Shown: one piece after another, positions 50,622 through 59,647 of the stretch
How positions within the stretch are numbered: the first letter of the stretch is position 1
How the letters are laid out: every line of letters begins with the position of its first letter
NCBI RefSeq assembly: GCF_014384705.1
Contig: NZ_JACRSN010000002.1
Location: forward strand, 124,001-188,000
Length of the DNA: 64,000 nucleotides
Reading direction: 5' to 3'
DNA from: Yeguia hominis
Lineage (GTDB): Bacteria; Bacillota; Clostridia; Oscillospirales; Acutalibacteraceae
Program-made: the position numbers and the translations under genes
Notes under the pieces: generated by a model
The model's input: only the letters and a program-made list of their open reading frames with translations
Databases searched by the model: none
What the model was told of the DNA's origin: nothing

Positions 50622-50986
50622 AAGAAAGGCCATGCGCTTTGGGCGCGCGGAACAGCCTCAGGTTGTGCGGACAGCCGGCAGATTGCCGCGTTCCGCAGCT
50701 TTCGTCCGGTACGGCCAAAACCGCCGAAATGAAAAAAATTGACGGCGATATGCTGGGCTGGAGAGACACACCGCGCTTGGGACGCCTCAAATGTGCACAT
50801 TGTATGATTTAAAAAGCCAAAACAGGAGCGGCACCGATTGGATGCCGCCCCTGTTTTTTGTTTGCCCACACCGGGCAGAAATTCCGGCGGATATTCGAAA
50901 ATTAAATCGCCGCATGCACGGGAAAACCGGCATCCGGCGCTATTTTTGTATGTGCTGTTTTGGATATGCTAAAAACACGAAAGCTT
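50622..50986. other. Convergent intergenic region with terminator
   Basis: About 365 bases between xylB and the EamA gene (minus strand). A 27-codon frame at about 50730-50812 (MKKIDGDMLGWRDTP…) has no ribosome site and is not called. The hairpin at 50820-50857 serves both sides. Confidence 0.5.
50820..50857. terminator. Bidirectional terminator between xylB and the EamA gene
   Basis: AAACAGG-GCGGCA pairs with TGCCGC-CCTGTTT around a 9-base loop, with T tracts on both strands. Confidence 0.85.
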
Positions 50987-51892
50987 TTACGGCGTTTGGA
51001 TTTTGCGGGAAACGCGGAGGTTGAGAATCACAATGGCGGCCAGGACGAGCAGGATGCCGATCCCGCCGGAGAGCGTCAGCGGCTCCTGGAAGGCCAGAAC
51101 GCCGACGAGCGTTGCGATAACCGGCTCCACGGAGGCCATGATGGAGGCCCGGCTGGACTCGACGGCAGTCAATCCGAAGGTGTAGAGCGAATAGGGCAGC
51201 GCCGCGGTGACGATTCCCATGGCAATGGACAACAGCAAAACGCGCGGCGAAGCGGTGAAGGCATCGGCAAGGCCTTTCCAATTGAGGAAGGGCAGCACGC
51301 CGAGCGTCGCGATGAGAAAAGTATAGAACGTGATCGTCAGGGAGTGGTATCCGCGCTGGAGCGCATAGCGGCTGAAGATGCTGTACAGCGCATAGCCGAA
51401 GCCGGAGAGCAGCCCGGTGAGAATCGCAGCCGCCGGAACCGGATCGGTATTTCCGAAAATGCCGGCGACAAAGACGCAGCCCGCAAACGCCATGGCGCAG
51501 GCGATGAGCTTCGGTGCGGTAAGGGCTTCCCGGAACAAAAGCGCGGAAAGCAGGGTGACCATAACCGGTGCGGTATAGAGCAGAATCGCCGCGACGGAGA
51601 GAGAGGTCAGCTGCATGGTGCGGAAATAGAAATAAGTGAACATAAGAATGCTCACAAGTCCGGTCCCGAGAAAGCACCAGAGGTCGCGCAGCCGGATCCG
51701 GAGCAGCTTTTTGCTGTAGAAGAACAGAACAGCGGCCATAAGGACTGTTGTGACAGCGGAGCGGATCAGCACGATCTGCATGGAATCAAGCCCGGCGGCG
51801 TTGAGACTGCGGACAAAAATTCCCATCAGTCCCCAAAGCGCGCCGGATAGAATGATGCAGGCTGTGCCTGCCTTTTTCAGTTTGGAATTCAC
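50987..51892 (-). CDS. EamA/DMT family transporter
   Basis: 301 residues with ten membrane helices in two EamA repeats (first starting AGTACIILSGALWGLMGIFVRSLNAAGLDS, second AAAILTGLLSGFGYALYSIFSRYAL). The drug/metabolite exporter family moves amino acids, nucleosides or small metabolites outward. Its start overlaps the stop of the phosphopantetheinyl transferase gene by four bases, so the two are in one operon. Confidence 0.9.
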   Translation of the reverse strand: MNSKLKKAGTACIILSGALWGLMGIFVRSLNAAGLDSMQIVLIRSAVTTVLMAAVLFFYSKKLLRIRLRDLWCFLGTGLVSILMFTYFYFRTMQLTSLSVAAILLYTAPVMVTLLSALLFREALTAPKLIACAMAFAGCVFVAGIFGNTDPVPAAAILTGLLSGFGYALYSIFSRYALQRGYHSLTITFYTFLIATLGVLPFLNWKGLADAFTASPRVLLLSIAMGIVTAALPYSLYTFGLTAVESSRASIMASVEPVIATLVGVLAFQEPLTLSGGIGILLVLAAIVILNLRVSRKIQTP

Positions 51893-52560
51893 AGGGATCC
51901 TCCTTCATAGGGCGAGAGTTGCATCGCTTTTTTAAGCAGCGCCGGAAGCGGGATCTGCTCAAAAAGGCAGGCGGTTCCCTTTTCGGCGCAGACCGTCATC
52001 CGATATGCGTCGTGGCAGTAACGGTGCAGGTCGTAGGGGAAATCTGCGCGCATGGTGTCGGCCTGCGAAAAGACGCGGGGCAGGCCGGTTCCCAAAAGTT
52101 TGGCATACGCTTCCTTGGCGGTCCAGATTTCCAACATGCGATCCGGCAGAAGCACACCGTCCGGCGCGGCATAGGCCTGTTCGGAAGCGGAAAAATACCG
52201 CCGGACGACTGCCGGGTGGACTTTTCGGAGCGCCTCGAGATCGGCACCGACCGGATGGCTGTCAAAGGCGGCAAGCGCGGCGCCTTTTGTGTGGGAGACG
52301 CTGTACTGGAACGCCGGATGACCCAAAAGGAACGGCTTTCCGGCGGGCGCAGCTGCAATTTCAATCTCCCGATTTTCAAGGCCGAGCGTTTCTGCGGCAA
52401 AGACGCGGACGAGCAGATCGGCGAGCAGCCGGATTTGACGCTCCGATTCTGCCTGGAAGCGGGAAATTCGATCCTGCTTTTCTTTTGGAATACGCTGCAG
52501 CAATGCGTCATATAGATGTTGTGGAAGAGGGTTGTCCAGAAAAACATAACGGGCATTCAA
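51889..52560 (-). CDS. 4'-phosphopantetheinyl transferase, Sfp type
   Basis: 223 residues. Signature motifs are VGADLE (D107, E109, magnesium ligands) and IWTAKEAYAKLLG (K149, E150, K154), preceded by YSVSHTKGAALAAF with the CoA-binding His. It transfers phosphopantetheine from CoA to carrier proteins of fatty-acid, polyketide or non-ribosomal peptide synthesis. No carrier protein gene lies in the window, so it is probably a housekeeping or general-purpose enzyme. Confidence 0.9.
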   Translation of the reverse strand: MNARYVFLDNPLPQHLYDALLQRIPKEKQDRISRFQAESERQIRLLADLLVRVFAAETLGLENREIEIAAAPAGKPFLLGHPAFQYSVSHTKGAALAAFDSHPVGADLEALRKVHPAVVRRYFSASEQAYAAPDGVLLPDRMLEIWTAKEAYAKLLGTGLPRVFSQADTMRADFPYDLHRYCHDAYRMTVCAEKGTACLFEQIPLPALLKKAMQLSPYEGGSL

Positions 52561-52664
52561 AGGCGGTCACCGGCTTTCGGGCGAAATGCGTTCAGCACTC
52601 CGCATAAATTTCTGGCGCGAAATCGGTCGAAAAGGGTATTTTCTCGCAGGGGGATTTATGTTAT

Positions 52665-52749
52665 AATAACCTAAAGGCGCGATGCTGCGCATCGCAGGCG
52701 GTTTCACCGCCAACGCAAAGCTTACGCTTTGCCCTTTAGAACATTGTGC
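52665..52749. repeat. Structured cloverleaf repeat, unit 1
   Basis: Flank AATAAC, closing stem CTAAAGG (52671-52677) with CCTTTAG (52733-52739), flank AACATTGTGC. Between the closing arms stand three perfect hairpins: 52679-52695 (GCGATGC/GCATCGC), 52697-52711 (GGCGGT/ACCGCC) and 52715-52732 (GCAAAGC/GCTTTGC). 85 bases, no coding frame. It could act as RNA on either strand or as DNA. Confidence 0.7.
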
Positions 52750-52757
52750 TTCGCGGT

Positions 52758-52844
52758 AATAACCTCAGCGATACCACGCTTTGCGTGGCGGCAGCGTTGC
52801 TGCCCACCCGGAGCGGCTCGCTCCGGATGCTGAGAACATTGTGC
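52758..52844. repeat. Structured cloverleaf repeat, unit 2
   Basis: The same flanks (AATAAC at 52758-52763, AACATTGTGC at 52835-52844) and architecture as unit 1, but every stem sequence differs: closing CTCAGC/GCTGAG, hairpins CCACGC/GCGTGG (52774-52788), GGCAGC/GCTGCC (52790-52804) and CCGGAGC/GCTCCGG (52808-52826). 93 bases after unit 1, separated by eight bases. Confidence 0.7.
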
Positions 52845-52854
52845 CAAAGGCATC

Positions 52855-52919
52855 ATAACCGAAAGGCGCGACGGACAGTTTGCCGTTGTGGAGCTTTGCG
52901 CTTTTCTTCGGGGCTTTTT
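52855..52919. repeat. Degenerate third unit or terminator-like structure
   Basis: ATAAC followed by CGAAAGGCGC and, 30 bases later, GCGCTTTTCTTCGG with an inner ACGG/CCGT hairpin, ending in GGGGCTTTTT. It has the left flank of the repeat but no AACATTGTGC, and may double as a terminator. Confidence 0.35.
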
Positions 52920-52931
52920 AAGACGGAAGGG

Positions 52932-53516
52932 TCAGGAAAGCCACATATGTTCGACAAAAATTTTGACGCCGATGGCGATCAGGACGATGCCCCCGACAAT
53001 TTCCGCTTTGGAGGAAATCAGATCTCCAAACTTTTTTCCGATATAGACGCCGGCAAGACATAGTACGAACGTCGTCAGCCCGATGAGACATACCGCCAGC
53101 GCAATCAGGGACAGCGTCGAAGCGCCGACAGCACCCGGCAGAATGATTCCGGTTGCGAGCGCATCAATGCTGGTAGCAATGGCGAGCACCAGCAGCGTCT
53201 TGAAAGAAAGTTTGCCGTCCTTCGGCGTTTCGCTTTCTTCATCCGGCTTCCGGCTTTCCCAGATCATTTTAATGCCGAGATACAAAAGCAGGATGAGCGC
53301 AATCCAGTGATCTACCTTACTGATCAGCGCCGCTCCGGCTTTTCCGATCACCCAGCCGAGAAATGGCATCAACGCCTGGAACAGGCCGAATGCACCGGCC
53401 AGCTTACAGGCAAAGGAAAATGAGACCTTTTTGGCGGTTGCGCCGTTTGCGGCACTGACTGCAAAGGCGTCCATGGAAAGGCCGACGGCAATTCCGAACA
53501 GTGAGATGTAATCCAA
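52932..53516 (-). CDS. mntP: Putative manganese efflux pump MntP
   Basis: 194 residues with six membrane helices. The two MntP repeats carry the metal-site motifs GLSMDAFAVSAANG (helix 1) and ATSIDALATGIILP (helix 4), with the conserved Asp residues. It exports excess manganese. MntP genes are often under a yybP-ykoY riboswitch, but the 121-base upstream region here shows only an ordinary promoter. Confidence 0.93.
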   Translation of the reverse strand: MDYISLFGIAVGLSMDAFAVSAANGATAKKVSFSFACKLAGAFGLFQALMPFLGWVIGKAGAALISKVDHWIALILLLYLGIKMIWESRKPDEESETPKDGKLSFKTLLVLAIATSIDALATGIILPGAVGASTLSLIALAVCLIGLTTFVLCLAGVYIGKKFGDLISSKAEIVGGIVLIAIGVKIFVEHMWLS

Positions 53517-53564
53517 AGAAATGCCCCCTGAAAATTCGTTTTTTGCAAAAACGTGAATAGTACT

Positions 53565-53593
53565 ATTTTATCAGACACAGGATTCAAAGTCAA
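53565..53593 (-). promoter_or_regulatory. Promoter of mntP
   Basis: On the minus strand TTGACT, 17 bases, TAAAAT. Confidence 0.6.
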
Positions 53594-53679
53594 TTCAGCT
53601 AGATACTTTCTATGCGGCTTCCGCAGGAAGGTTTACGATGTATAAAAGGAAATCTTACAGAGAAAGAGGGATTAGTTTC

Positions 53680-55179
53680 ATGAAGCAGGGAAGGTATATT
53701 TTATCATTGGATCAGGGAACAACGAGTTCCCGTGCGATTTTGTTCAGCGGACGCGGGGAAATCGTCGGTATGGGGCAAAAGACATTTCAGCAGCATTATC
53801 CGCAGCCGGGCTATGTAGAGCATGACGCGGAGGAGATTCTCTCCACGCAGATTTATGCGATGCATGCCGCTTTGGAAAATGCAGGCGTTTCCGCCGATCA
53901 GATCGATGCAATCGGCATCACGAACCAGCGCGAAACGACCGTAGCCTGGGACGCACAGACCGGCAAGCCGATCTATCACGCAATTGTCTGGCAGTGCCGT
54001 CGTACGGCACCGGAATGCGAAAAGCTCAAGGCCGAAGGATGGGAAGACTATATCCACGAGACAACGGGTCTGATTTTGGACGCGTATTTCTCCGGCACCA
54101 AAATGAAATGGTACCTCGATAACGTTCCGGAGGCCAAGGCGCTTGCTGCAGAAGGCCGTCTGCGCTTCGGCACCATCGACACCTGGCTGATCTACTGCCT
54201 GACCAAGGGCAAATCCTATGTGACGGATGTCTCCAATGCGTGCCGGACGATGCTGTTTGATATCAACAAGCTTGCGTGGGATGAAAAAATCATGCAGCGC
54301 CTGGGAATTCCGGCGAGCGCACTGCCGCAGGTTGTGCAGTCGAGCGGAATCGTCGGCTATTGCAGCAGCGAGATTCTCGGCTGTGAAATTCCGATCGCGG
54401 GTATCGCGGGCGATCAGCCGTCGGCGTTGTTCGGACAGTGCTGCTTTGACGCCGGTATGGCCAAGAATACATACGGCACGGGCTGCTTCGTGCTGATGAA
54501 CGCCGGTGACAAGCCGGTCATGTCGAAGTCCGGCCTGCTCACGACGATCGGCTGGCAGCTTGACGGCAAAGTCGCATATGCGCTCGAAGGCAGCGCCTTT
54601 AACGCCGGATCGGCAATCGACTGGCTGCGCGACGGACTGGAGTTGATCGAAAAGCCCTCAGAGGCCGATATGCTTGCAGAGAGCGTTGAAGATTGCGGCG
54701 GCGTCTATTTTGTTCCGGCCTTTACCGGACTCGGTGCGCCGTACTGGGATATGTATGCGCGCGGCGGCGTGATGGGCATGACGCGCGGCACCACGCGTGC
54801 GCATTTTGCCCGTGCGGTTCTGGAGAGCCTGGCGCTGGAAAGCTATGATCTCTTCCACGCAATGGAAAACGATATCGGGATGAAAATCAAAGAGCTCCGC
54901 GTGGACGGCGGCGCCAGCAAGAGCCGCTTCCTGATGCAGTTCCAGTGCGATCTGCTCGAATGCAGCGTTCTGCGTCCGGAGTGCCTCGAGACAACGGCGC
55001 TCGGTGCGGCCATGCTTGCCGGTCTTGCGGTCGGCATGTGGGACGGCCTCGACGAATTGCGCACAATCTGGAAGAGCCGCACGACCTTCCAGCCGGAAAT
55101 GAGCAAAGAGTGGGTCGAACAGAAGGTCGCAAAATGGCACAAGGCGGTCGAGCGCTGCCTTGCCTGGGAAAAAGATTGA
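53680..55179 (+). CDS. glpK: Glycerol kinase
   Basis: 499 residues from ATG 53680. Phosphate-1 motif LSLDQGTTSSRAILF, substrate region GITNQRETTVAWD and HAIVWQCRRTA, adenosine motif AGIAGDQPSALFGQCCFDAGMAKNTYGTG, and C-terminal ELRVDGGASKSRFLMQFQCDLLE. Converts glycerol to glycerol 3-phosphate. The His residue phosphorylated by HPr in some Firmicutes cannot be placed with confidence. No glpF or glpD is adjacent, so it is a single-gene unit. Confidence 0.96.
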   Translation: MKQGRYILSLDQGTTSSRAILFSGRGEIVGMGQKTFQQHYPQPGYVEHDAEEILSTQIYAMHAALENAGVSADQIDAIGITNQRETTVAWDAQTGKPIYHAIVWQCRRTAPECEKLKAEGWEDYIHETTGLILDAYFSGTKMKWYLDNVPEAKALAAEGRLRFGTIDTWLIYCLTKGKSYVTDVSNACRTMLFDINKLAWDEKIMQRLGIPASALPQVVQSSGIVGYCSSEILGCEIPIAGIAGDQPSALFGQCCFDAGMAKNTYGTGCFVLMNAGDKPVMSKSGLLTTIGWQLDGKVAYALEGSAFNAGSAIDWLRDGLELIEKPSEADMLAESVEDCGGVYFVPAFTGLGAPYWDMYARGGVMGMTRGTTRAHFARAVLESLALESYDLFHAMENDIGMKIKELRVDGGASKSRFLMQFQCDLLECSVLRPECLETTALGAAMLAGLAVGMWDGLDELRTIWKSRTTFQPEMSKEWVEQKVAKWHKAVERCLAWEKD

Positions 55180-55196
55180 GAAAATTTGTGCAAGGG

Positions 55197-55219
55197 GGCA
55201 CGGCGATCTGCCGTGCCTT
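55197..55219 (+). terminator. Hairpin after glpK
   Basis: GGCACGGC pairs with GCCGTGCC around GATCT; only TT follows, then a T-rich stretch. Confidence 0.55.
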
Positions 55220-55462
55220 CCGATTTGAGCCGGGTGTTTCTCTAAAAAGGCTCCGTCCGAATAGATTGCGGGCCGAAAACGGTATAGACAGGCACAGAAG
55301 GTGTGAAACTAAATGGGATTCCGGTTTGCAAATCGGTGACAGAAATGGATGTGGGAATGGTTTGTCTGTGAGCGGGCGCCTGTTTTCGGCAGCTTTTCCG
55401 GGTGACATTTTGAAAATATGCCCATATTCTTTAAAAAGTATGTACAGTCAGGGGTTTTGATG

Positions 55463-56077
55463 ATGATTTCGGTGATTGACTATGGAGCAGGAAATCTGGA
55501 GAGCGTGCGCAAGGCGTTTCACCATATCGGGTGCGAGGTCTGCCTGACTAAAGACCGGGCGCAGATTTTTCAGGCGGATGCCGTGGTATTGCCCGGTGTC
55601 GGCGCGTTTGGAGACGCGATGGGCGCGCTGCGGGATTCCGGCCTGATTCCGGCGATTCTTCGGGTTTTGTATACAGGTAAGCCGTTCCTCGGCATTTGCC
55701 TGGGACTGCAGCTGCTCTTCGACGAGAGCGAGGAAGCGCCCGGCATTCCGGGCCTCGGCATTTTGCCGGGAAAAATTGCCCGGATTCCGGCGGGGGAGGG
55801 CCTCAAGATTCCGCATATCGGCTGGAATTCCCTCCGGCTTTCGCAGCAAAAAGGCGATCTTTTCCAGGGGCTTGAGCCGGAGCCGTACGTCTATTTTGTG
55901 CACTCCTATTACTTGCAGGCCGAAAACCGCGCGGATGTGACCGCGACGGCAGGATACGGCGTTTCGATTGACGCCGCCGTGCAGCGGGACAATCTCTGCG
56001 CCGTGCAGTTCCACCCGGAAAAAAGCGGGGAAACCGGTCTTGCAATGCTGCGGAATTTTGCAAAAATGGGAAAATAG
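55463..56077 (+). CDS. hisH: Imidazole glycerol phosphate synthase, glutamine amidotransferase subunit
   Basis: 204 residues from ATG 55463, eight bases after AGGGG; the adjacent ATG at 55460 is an alternative. Class I amidotransferase with the nucleophile Cys in FLGICLGLQLLFD, VVLPGVGAFGDAM for the oxyanion strand, and His/Glu in VQFHPEKSGETG. It supplies ammonia through a tunnel to HisF, which is encoded 12 bases downstream. The rest of the histidine pathway is not in the window. Confidence 0.96.
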   Translation: MISVIDYGAGNLESVRKAFHHIGCEVCLTKDRAQIFQADAVVLPGVGAFGDAMGALRDSGLIPAILRVLYTGKPFLGICLGLQLLFDESEEAPGIPGLGILPGKIARIPAGEGLKIPHIGWNSLRLSQQKGDLFQGLEPEPYVYFVHSYYLQAENRADVTATAGYGVSIDAAVQRDNLCAVQFHPEKSGETGLAMLRNFAKMGK

Positions 56078-56089
56078 GAGGGACACACG

Positions 56090-56896
56090 ATGTATGCAAA
56101 ACGGATTATTCCCTGTCTGGATGTCAAAAACGGCAGGGTTGTCAAGGGGACGAGCTTTGTCAATCTGCGGGATGCCGGAGATCCGGTTGCGGCGGCCGTT
56201 GCCTATAACGCACAGGGCGCAGATGAGCTGGTGCTCCTCGATATCACCGCCTCGTCCGATGCGCGTGCGATCATTCTGGACGTGGTCAGCGAAGTCGCTT
56301 CCCGGATTTTTATTCCGTTTACGGTCGGCGGCGGCATTCGCAGCGTCGAAGATTTTACCATGCTGCTCCGGGCGGGCGCGGACAAGGTGTCCGTCAATTC
56401 GGCGGCGCTGCACAATCCGGAGCTGATTTGCCAGGCAGCGGAGAAATTCGGCAGCCAGTGCGTGGTGTGCGCAATTGACGCCAAACGGCGCGCGCCGCAG
56501 CAGGGAGACTGGCAGCCCTCTGACGGCTGGACCGTGTATCTGAACGGCGGACGGGTCGATACGGGAAAAGACGCAATTCTCTGGGCGAAAGAGGCCGAAC
56601 GCCTCGGCGCGGGAGAAATCCTTCTGACGAGCATGGATTGTGACGGCGGGAAGCAGGGGTATGACCTCGAATTGACGCGCACGGTTTCGGAAGCGGTCGG
56701 AATTCCGGTCATCGCTTCGGGCGGCGCCGGCAAGATGGAGCATTTTTACGACGCCTTTACACAGGGCAAGGCCGACGCGGTTTTGGCGGCGTCGCTGTTC
56801 CATTTCGGAGAAATTGCCATTCCGGATCTAAAGGCTTACCTTACCGGACGCGGGATTCCGGTTCGGCTGTGCGGCGAATCCGCCTCTGCGGATTGA
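56090..56896 (+). CDS. hisF: Imidazole glycerol phosphate synthase, cyclase subunit
   Basis: 268 residues. The (beta/alpha)8 barrel starts KRIIPCLDVKNGRVVKG with the general acid/base D11; the second catalytic Asp region is AIDAKRR, and the phosphate site is LTSMDCDGGKQGYD and VIASGGAGKMEHF. It forms IGP and AICAR from PRFAR plus ammonia. The C terminus is about 15 residues longer than usual. Confidence 0.96.
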   Translation: MYAKRIIPCLDVKNGRVVKGTSFVNLRDAGDPVAAAVAYNAQGADELVLLDITASSDARAIILDVVSEVASRIFIPFTVGGGIRSVEDFTMLLRAGADKVSVNSAALHNPELICQAAEKFGSQCVVCAIDAKRRAPQQGDWQPSDGWTVYLNGGRVDTGKDAILWAKEAERLGAGEILLTSMDCDGGKQGYDLELTRTVSEAVGIPVIASGGAGKMEHFYDAFTQGKADAVLAASLFHFGEIAIPDLKAYLTGRGIPVRLCGESASAD

Positions 56897-57322
56897 TTTT
56901 TAGGATTAATTTTTAGAAAAAGCGGACGCAGGGCGAAACAGCGATTGCGCAGCAGGAATTCTGTTTTGCAGACCGATTGGAAAAGCCGGTTTGCGCGCCT
57001 GTGCGGACGCCCGGACCGCGCAGCAAAAGCCGGTTTACACGGCGGATTTTTTGCAGAGAAACGCCCCAAGAGAGGAGTTTGCAAGGCGATCTGGCAGCCC
57101 CTGCGGGGTACCCGCTTTGTTGCAGATGCGCGTGCAAATGCCGCAGGTACGGCTTTGGCTTAAGGCGGTATCTGGCGAGAGACGCGCCGGATCCGATTCT
57201 CTGCGCGAGAACGGTCCGCAGCCGGCAGGACAGGTTTTTGTATTCATAGCATGCTTTTCGGAGCGGTTTCGTCCGGTACATCTCATGGGTGCTGCCGCTT
57301 CATATGGAAAGGAGCAAATTTG
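56897..57322. other. Intergenic region, no gene seen
   Basis: About 425 bases between hisF and the lactonase. Open frames exist in several registers because of the GC content, but none has a ribosome site or protein-like sequence. GGAAAGGAG at its end belongs to the lactonase. Confidence 0.5.
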
Positions 57323-58368
57323 ATGAAATCTTACGGATTGTTGGTCGGCGTGAATGACACTGCCGGCGGAATTGAAAGCTGGGTGTTCTGCCCGGAAGAA
57401 AATCGACTTTCGCGCTTGCGGCAGGAAGATGCATTTCCGAAAATCTCCTATTTGACCCGCAATGCAGAAAAGACGCTGGCCTGTGTGCGGTGGATGGAGA
57501 CGGGCCGGCGATCCGAACGTATCGGATCTGTACCGGCAGCCTTGTGCCGTGCAGCGTCGCTGCGCCTGTCGAAAACGGGCTTTGCCACGTCAGCATCACG
57601 CCGGCACAGGATCGGATTTTGACGTCCAGTTATACAGAAGGTCATGTCTGTGTGTATGCACTGGGAGAAGACGGAACGATCGGCGCACGCATCGGACATG
57701 TCCAGCAGGTCGGCAGCAGTATCAATCCGGATCGGCAGGAGGCTTCCCATGCACATTCGCTGTTTCCTGCGCCGGATGGAAACAGGATCGTGGTCTGCGA
57801 TCTCGGCGCGGATACGCTGACGGTTTATGCGCTGCAGCCGGACGGCAGCCTCTGCAAAAAGCAGGTCTGGAACGCGCGTCCCGGAACCGGCCCGCGGCAC
57901 TTTGAATTCCACCCGAACGGAAAATGGGGCTACCTGCTGACAGAGCTGAGCGCCGAGGTGATCCTGTTTGCGCAGAATGCAGACGGCACGCTGACCGAGT
58001 GCCGGACCGTTTCGACGCTTCCGGCAGAATTTTCGGGCGATAATTTGGCGGCGGAGCTTCGCCTTTCTGCGGACCGCCGGTTTTTGTATGTCTCCAACCG
58101 CGGGTACAATCATGTCGCCTGGTTTGCGGTTTCGCCGGAGGATGGAACACTTTCTTACTGCGGAGAGGTCGAAACAGCGGGCTGGCCCAGAGAGTTGGAG
58201 GTTTCCACGGACGGCGCGTTTGTATTTGTGCTGGAGGAACCGTCAGCGTCGTATGCAGGCGGTCTGGAAGTGTTTTCCGCGGACGCCCGGACCGGCGCGC
58301 TCCGCAATATCGGGGTTTCTGCGGATATCCCGCACGCCCAGACGTTTGTCTATTGTGAAATGGAATAA
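57323..58368 (+). pseudogene. 6-phosphogluconolactonase family (beta-propeller) with a frameshift
   Basis: The start at ATG 57323 (AAAGGAG upstream) gives MKSYGLLVGVNDTAGGIESWVFC…ISYLTRNAEKTLAC, a propeller lactonase N terminus. At about 57480-57490 the homology moves to another frame (AVDGDGPAIRTYRICTG…) and continues intact to 58368, with HAHSLFPAPDGNRIVVCDLGAD, GPRHFEFHPNGKWGYLLTEL, LYVSNRGYNHVAWF and GWPRELEVSTDGAF repeats. The switch coincides with TGTGTG, so a two-base (GT) gain explains it. Intact, it would hydrolyse 6-phosphogluconolactone. A sequencing error cannot be excluded. Confidence 0.85.
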
Positions 58369-58836
58369 GAGCAAGCGGCCCTTTTTCAGGTGCGGCTTGA
58401 TCGGCATTCGGATATCAGTGCACGGCCCGGAGTGCCGTTTTGACGCAACCTGTTTGCCGGGCGCAAAACCAAACCGGTTTCCGGTCCTGTCTTTTCATAC
58501 ATAGAAAAAATCGCTTTTTTTCATGAAAAAGCCCATGGGAAGGGAAAGAACGGATCAGCCGCAAAATGAAACGGAAATTGGAATCTGTACAAAAATCCTG
58601 AAAAAATGAAACCCGGTGTTCTTCTGTACCGAAATCGGCCCAGAAAGGACGCCGGGTTTTGCGCACAATTTTCTGTGGTTCTTGCGGTGTGAGCAAGGTG
58701 CATTGCGCCCATTTTTGCAGAGAAAATGAGGCGCATTTCCTCTGCAAAAACAAATGAATAGCAGACGGATGACGCGCAGCAAGCGGACAGCATGCAAAAC
58801 AGGCGACGCGCAGCAGACAGCGCGCAGCAAACATAA
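58369..58836. other. Intergenic region without a gene
   Basis: About 470 bases between the lactonase and the ABC ATPase 3' end. AAACCCGG (58609-58616) and CCGGGTTT (58652-58659) may form a terminator for the lactonase. Near 58767-58833 GACGCGCAGCA-type sequences recur as imperfect direct repeats. No credible frame. Confidence 0.45.
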
Positions 58837-58883
58837 AAAACCAGGATCTGAAAAGCCGAAACGGGCAATTCGATCCTGGTTTT
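58837..58883 (-). terminator. Terminator of the amino-acid ABC operon
   Basis: AAAACCAGGATC pairs with GATCCTGGTTTT (12 bp), with T runs on the minus strand side, 21 bases after the ATPase stop. Confidence 0.85.
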
Positions 58884-58903
58884 TGTGTGTTGAATGTTGT
58901 GCG

Positions 58904-59647
58904 TTAAATAATTTTGGAAAGGAAGCTCTGGAGACGGTCGCTCTTCGGATGATTGAAAATCTCATCCGGTGTGCCGTCCTCTATGATTTTTCCGCCGTCC
59001 ATGAAGATGACACGAGTCGCAACCTCGCGGGCAAAGCCCATCTCGTGCGTGACGACGGCCATGGTCATGCCGCCGTGGGCCAGATCCTTCATAACGTCCA
59101 GCACTTCGCCGACCATTTCCGGGTCGAGTGCGCTGGTCGGTTCGTCAAACAGCATCACGTCAGGGCTCATGCACAGCGCACGTACAATGGCGATTCGCTG
59201 TTTTTGTCCGCCGGAAAGCTGCGAGGGATAGGCAGAGGCGCGGTCGGCAAGGCCGACGCGTTCGAGTAATTCCATCGCTTTGGCTTCCGCCTCTGCTTTG
59301 GGCATTTTGAGCAGCTTCACCGGGCCGATGGTCATGTTTTTCAAAATGGTCATATGCGGGAAGAGGTTGAACTGCTGGAAAACCATGCCCATTTTTCTGC
59401 GGTGAATGTTGATGTCCACCTTCGGATCGGTGATATCGACGCCCTCAAAACGGATGGTTCCGCCGGTGGGAACCTCCAGAAGGTTCAGACAGCGCAGAAA
59501 GGTGGATTTTCCGGAACCGGAAGGCCCGATAATGACCGTGACGTCGCCTTTGTTGATGGTGGTGGAAACACCGTCGAGCGCGGCAAGATCGCCGAATTTC
59601 TTTTCGAGTCCCTCAACGGTAATGAGGGGAGCAGTATTAGTGGTCAC
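58904..59647 (-). CDS. Polar amino acid ABC transporter ATP-binding protein (GlnQ-like)
   Basis: 247 residues from GTG 59647, ten bases after AAAGGAGG; the frame is open further upstream inside the permease gene. Walker A GPSGSGKSTFLRCLN, Q-loop MVFQQFNLFPHMT, signature LSGGQKQRIAIVRAL, Walker B VMLFDEPTSALDPE, and VTHEMGFAREV. These are the hallmarks of glutamine/arginine/cystine-type importers. It overlaps the permease stop by 11 bases. Confidence 0.93.
   Translation of the reverse strand: MTTNTAPLITVEGLEKKFGDLAALDGVSTTINKGDVTVIIGPSGSGKSTFLRCLNLLEVPTGGTIRFEGVDITDPKVDINIHRRKMGMVFQQFNLFPHMTILKNMTIGPVKLLKMPKAEAEAKAMELLERVGLADRASAYPSQLSGGQKQRIAIVRALCMSPDVMLFDEPTSALDPEMVGEVLDVMKDLAHGGMTMAVVTHEMGFAREVATRVIFMDGGKIIEDGTPDEIFNHPKSDRLQSFLSKII

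Noticed and set aside
50730..50812. 27-codon open frame after xylB
   Set aside because: It has no ribosome site and is too short to support without conservation.
52671..52739. tRNA gene in the cloverleaf repeat
   Set aside because: The fold resembles a cloverleaf, but there is no TTCRANY loop, no anticodon arm of correct length and no CCA-like end.
52665..52844. CRISPR array
   Set aside because: There are only two units, their interior is palindromic and different in each, and no cas gene is present.
53517..53637. yybP-ykoY manganese riboswitch before mntP
   Set aside because: The upstream region is short and shows an ordinary promoter, with no sign of the two conserved loops of that riboswitch.
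55448..56803. 451-codon minus-strand frame
   Set aside because: It is antisense to hisH and hisF, whose catalytic motifs are intact.
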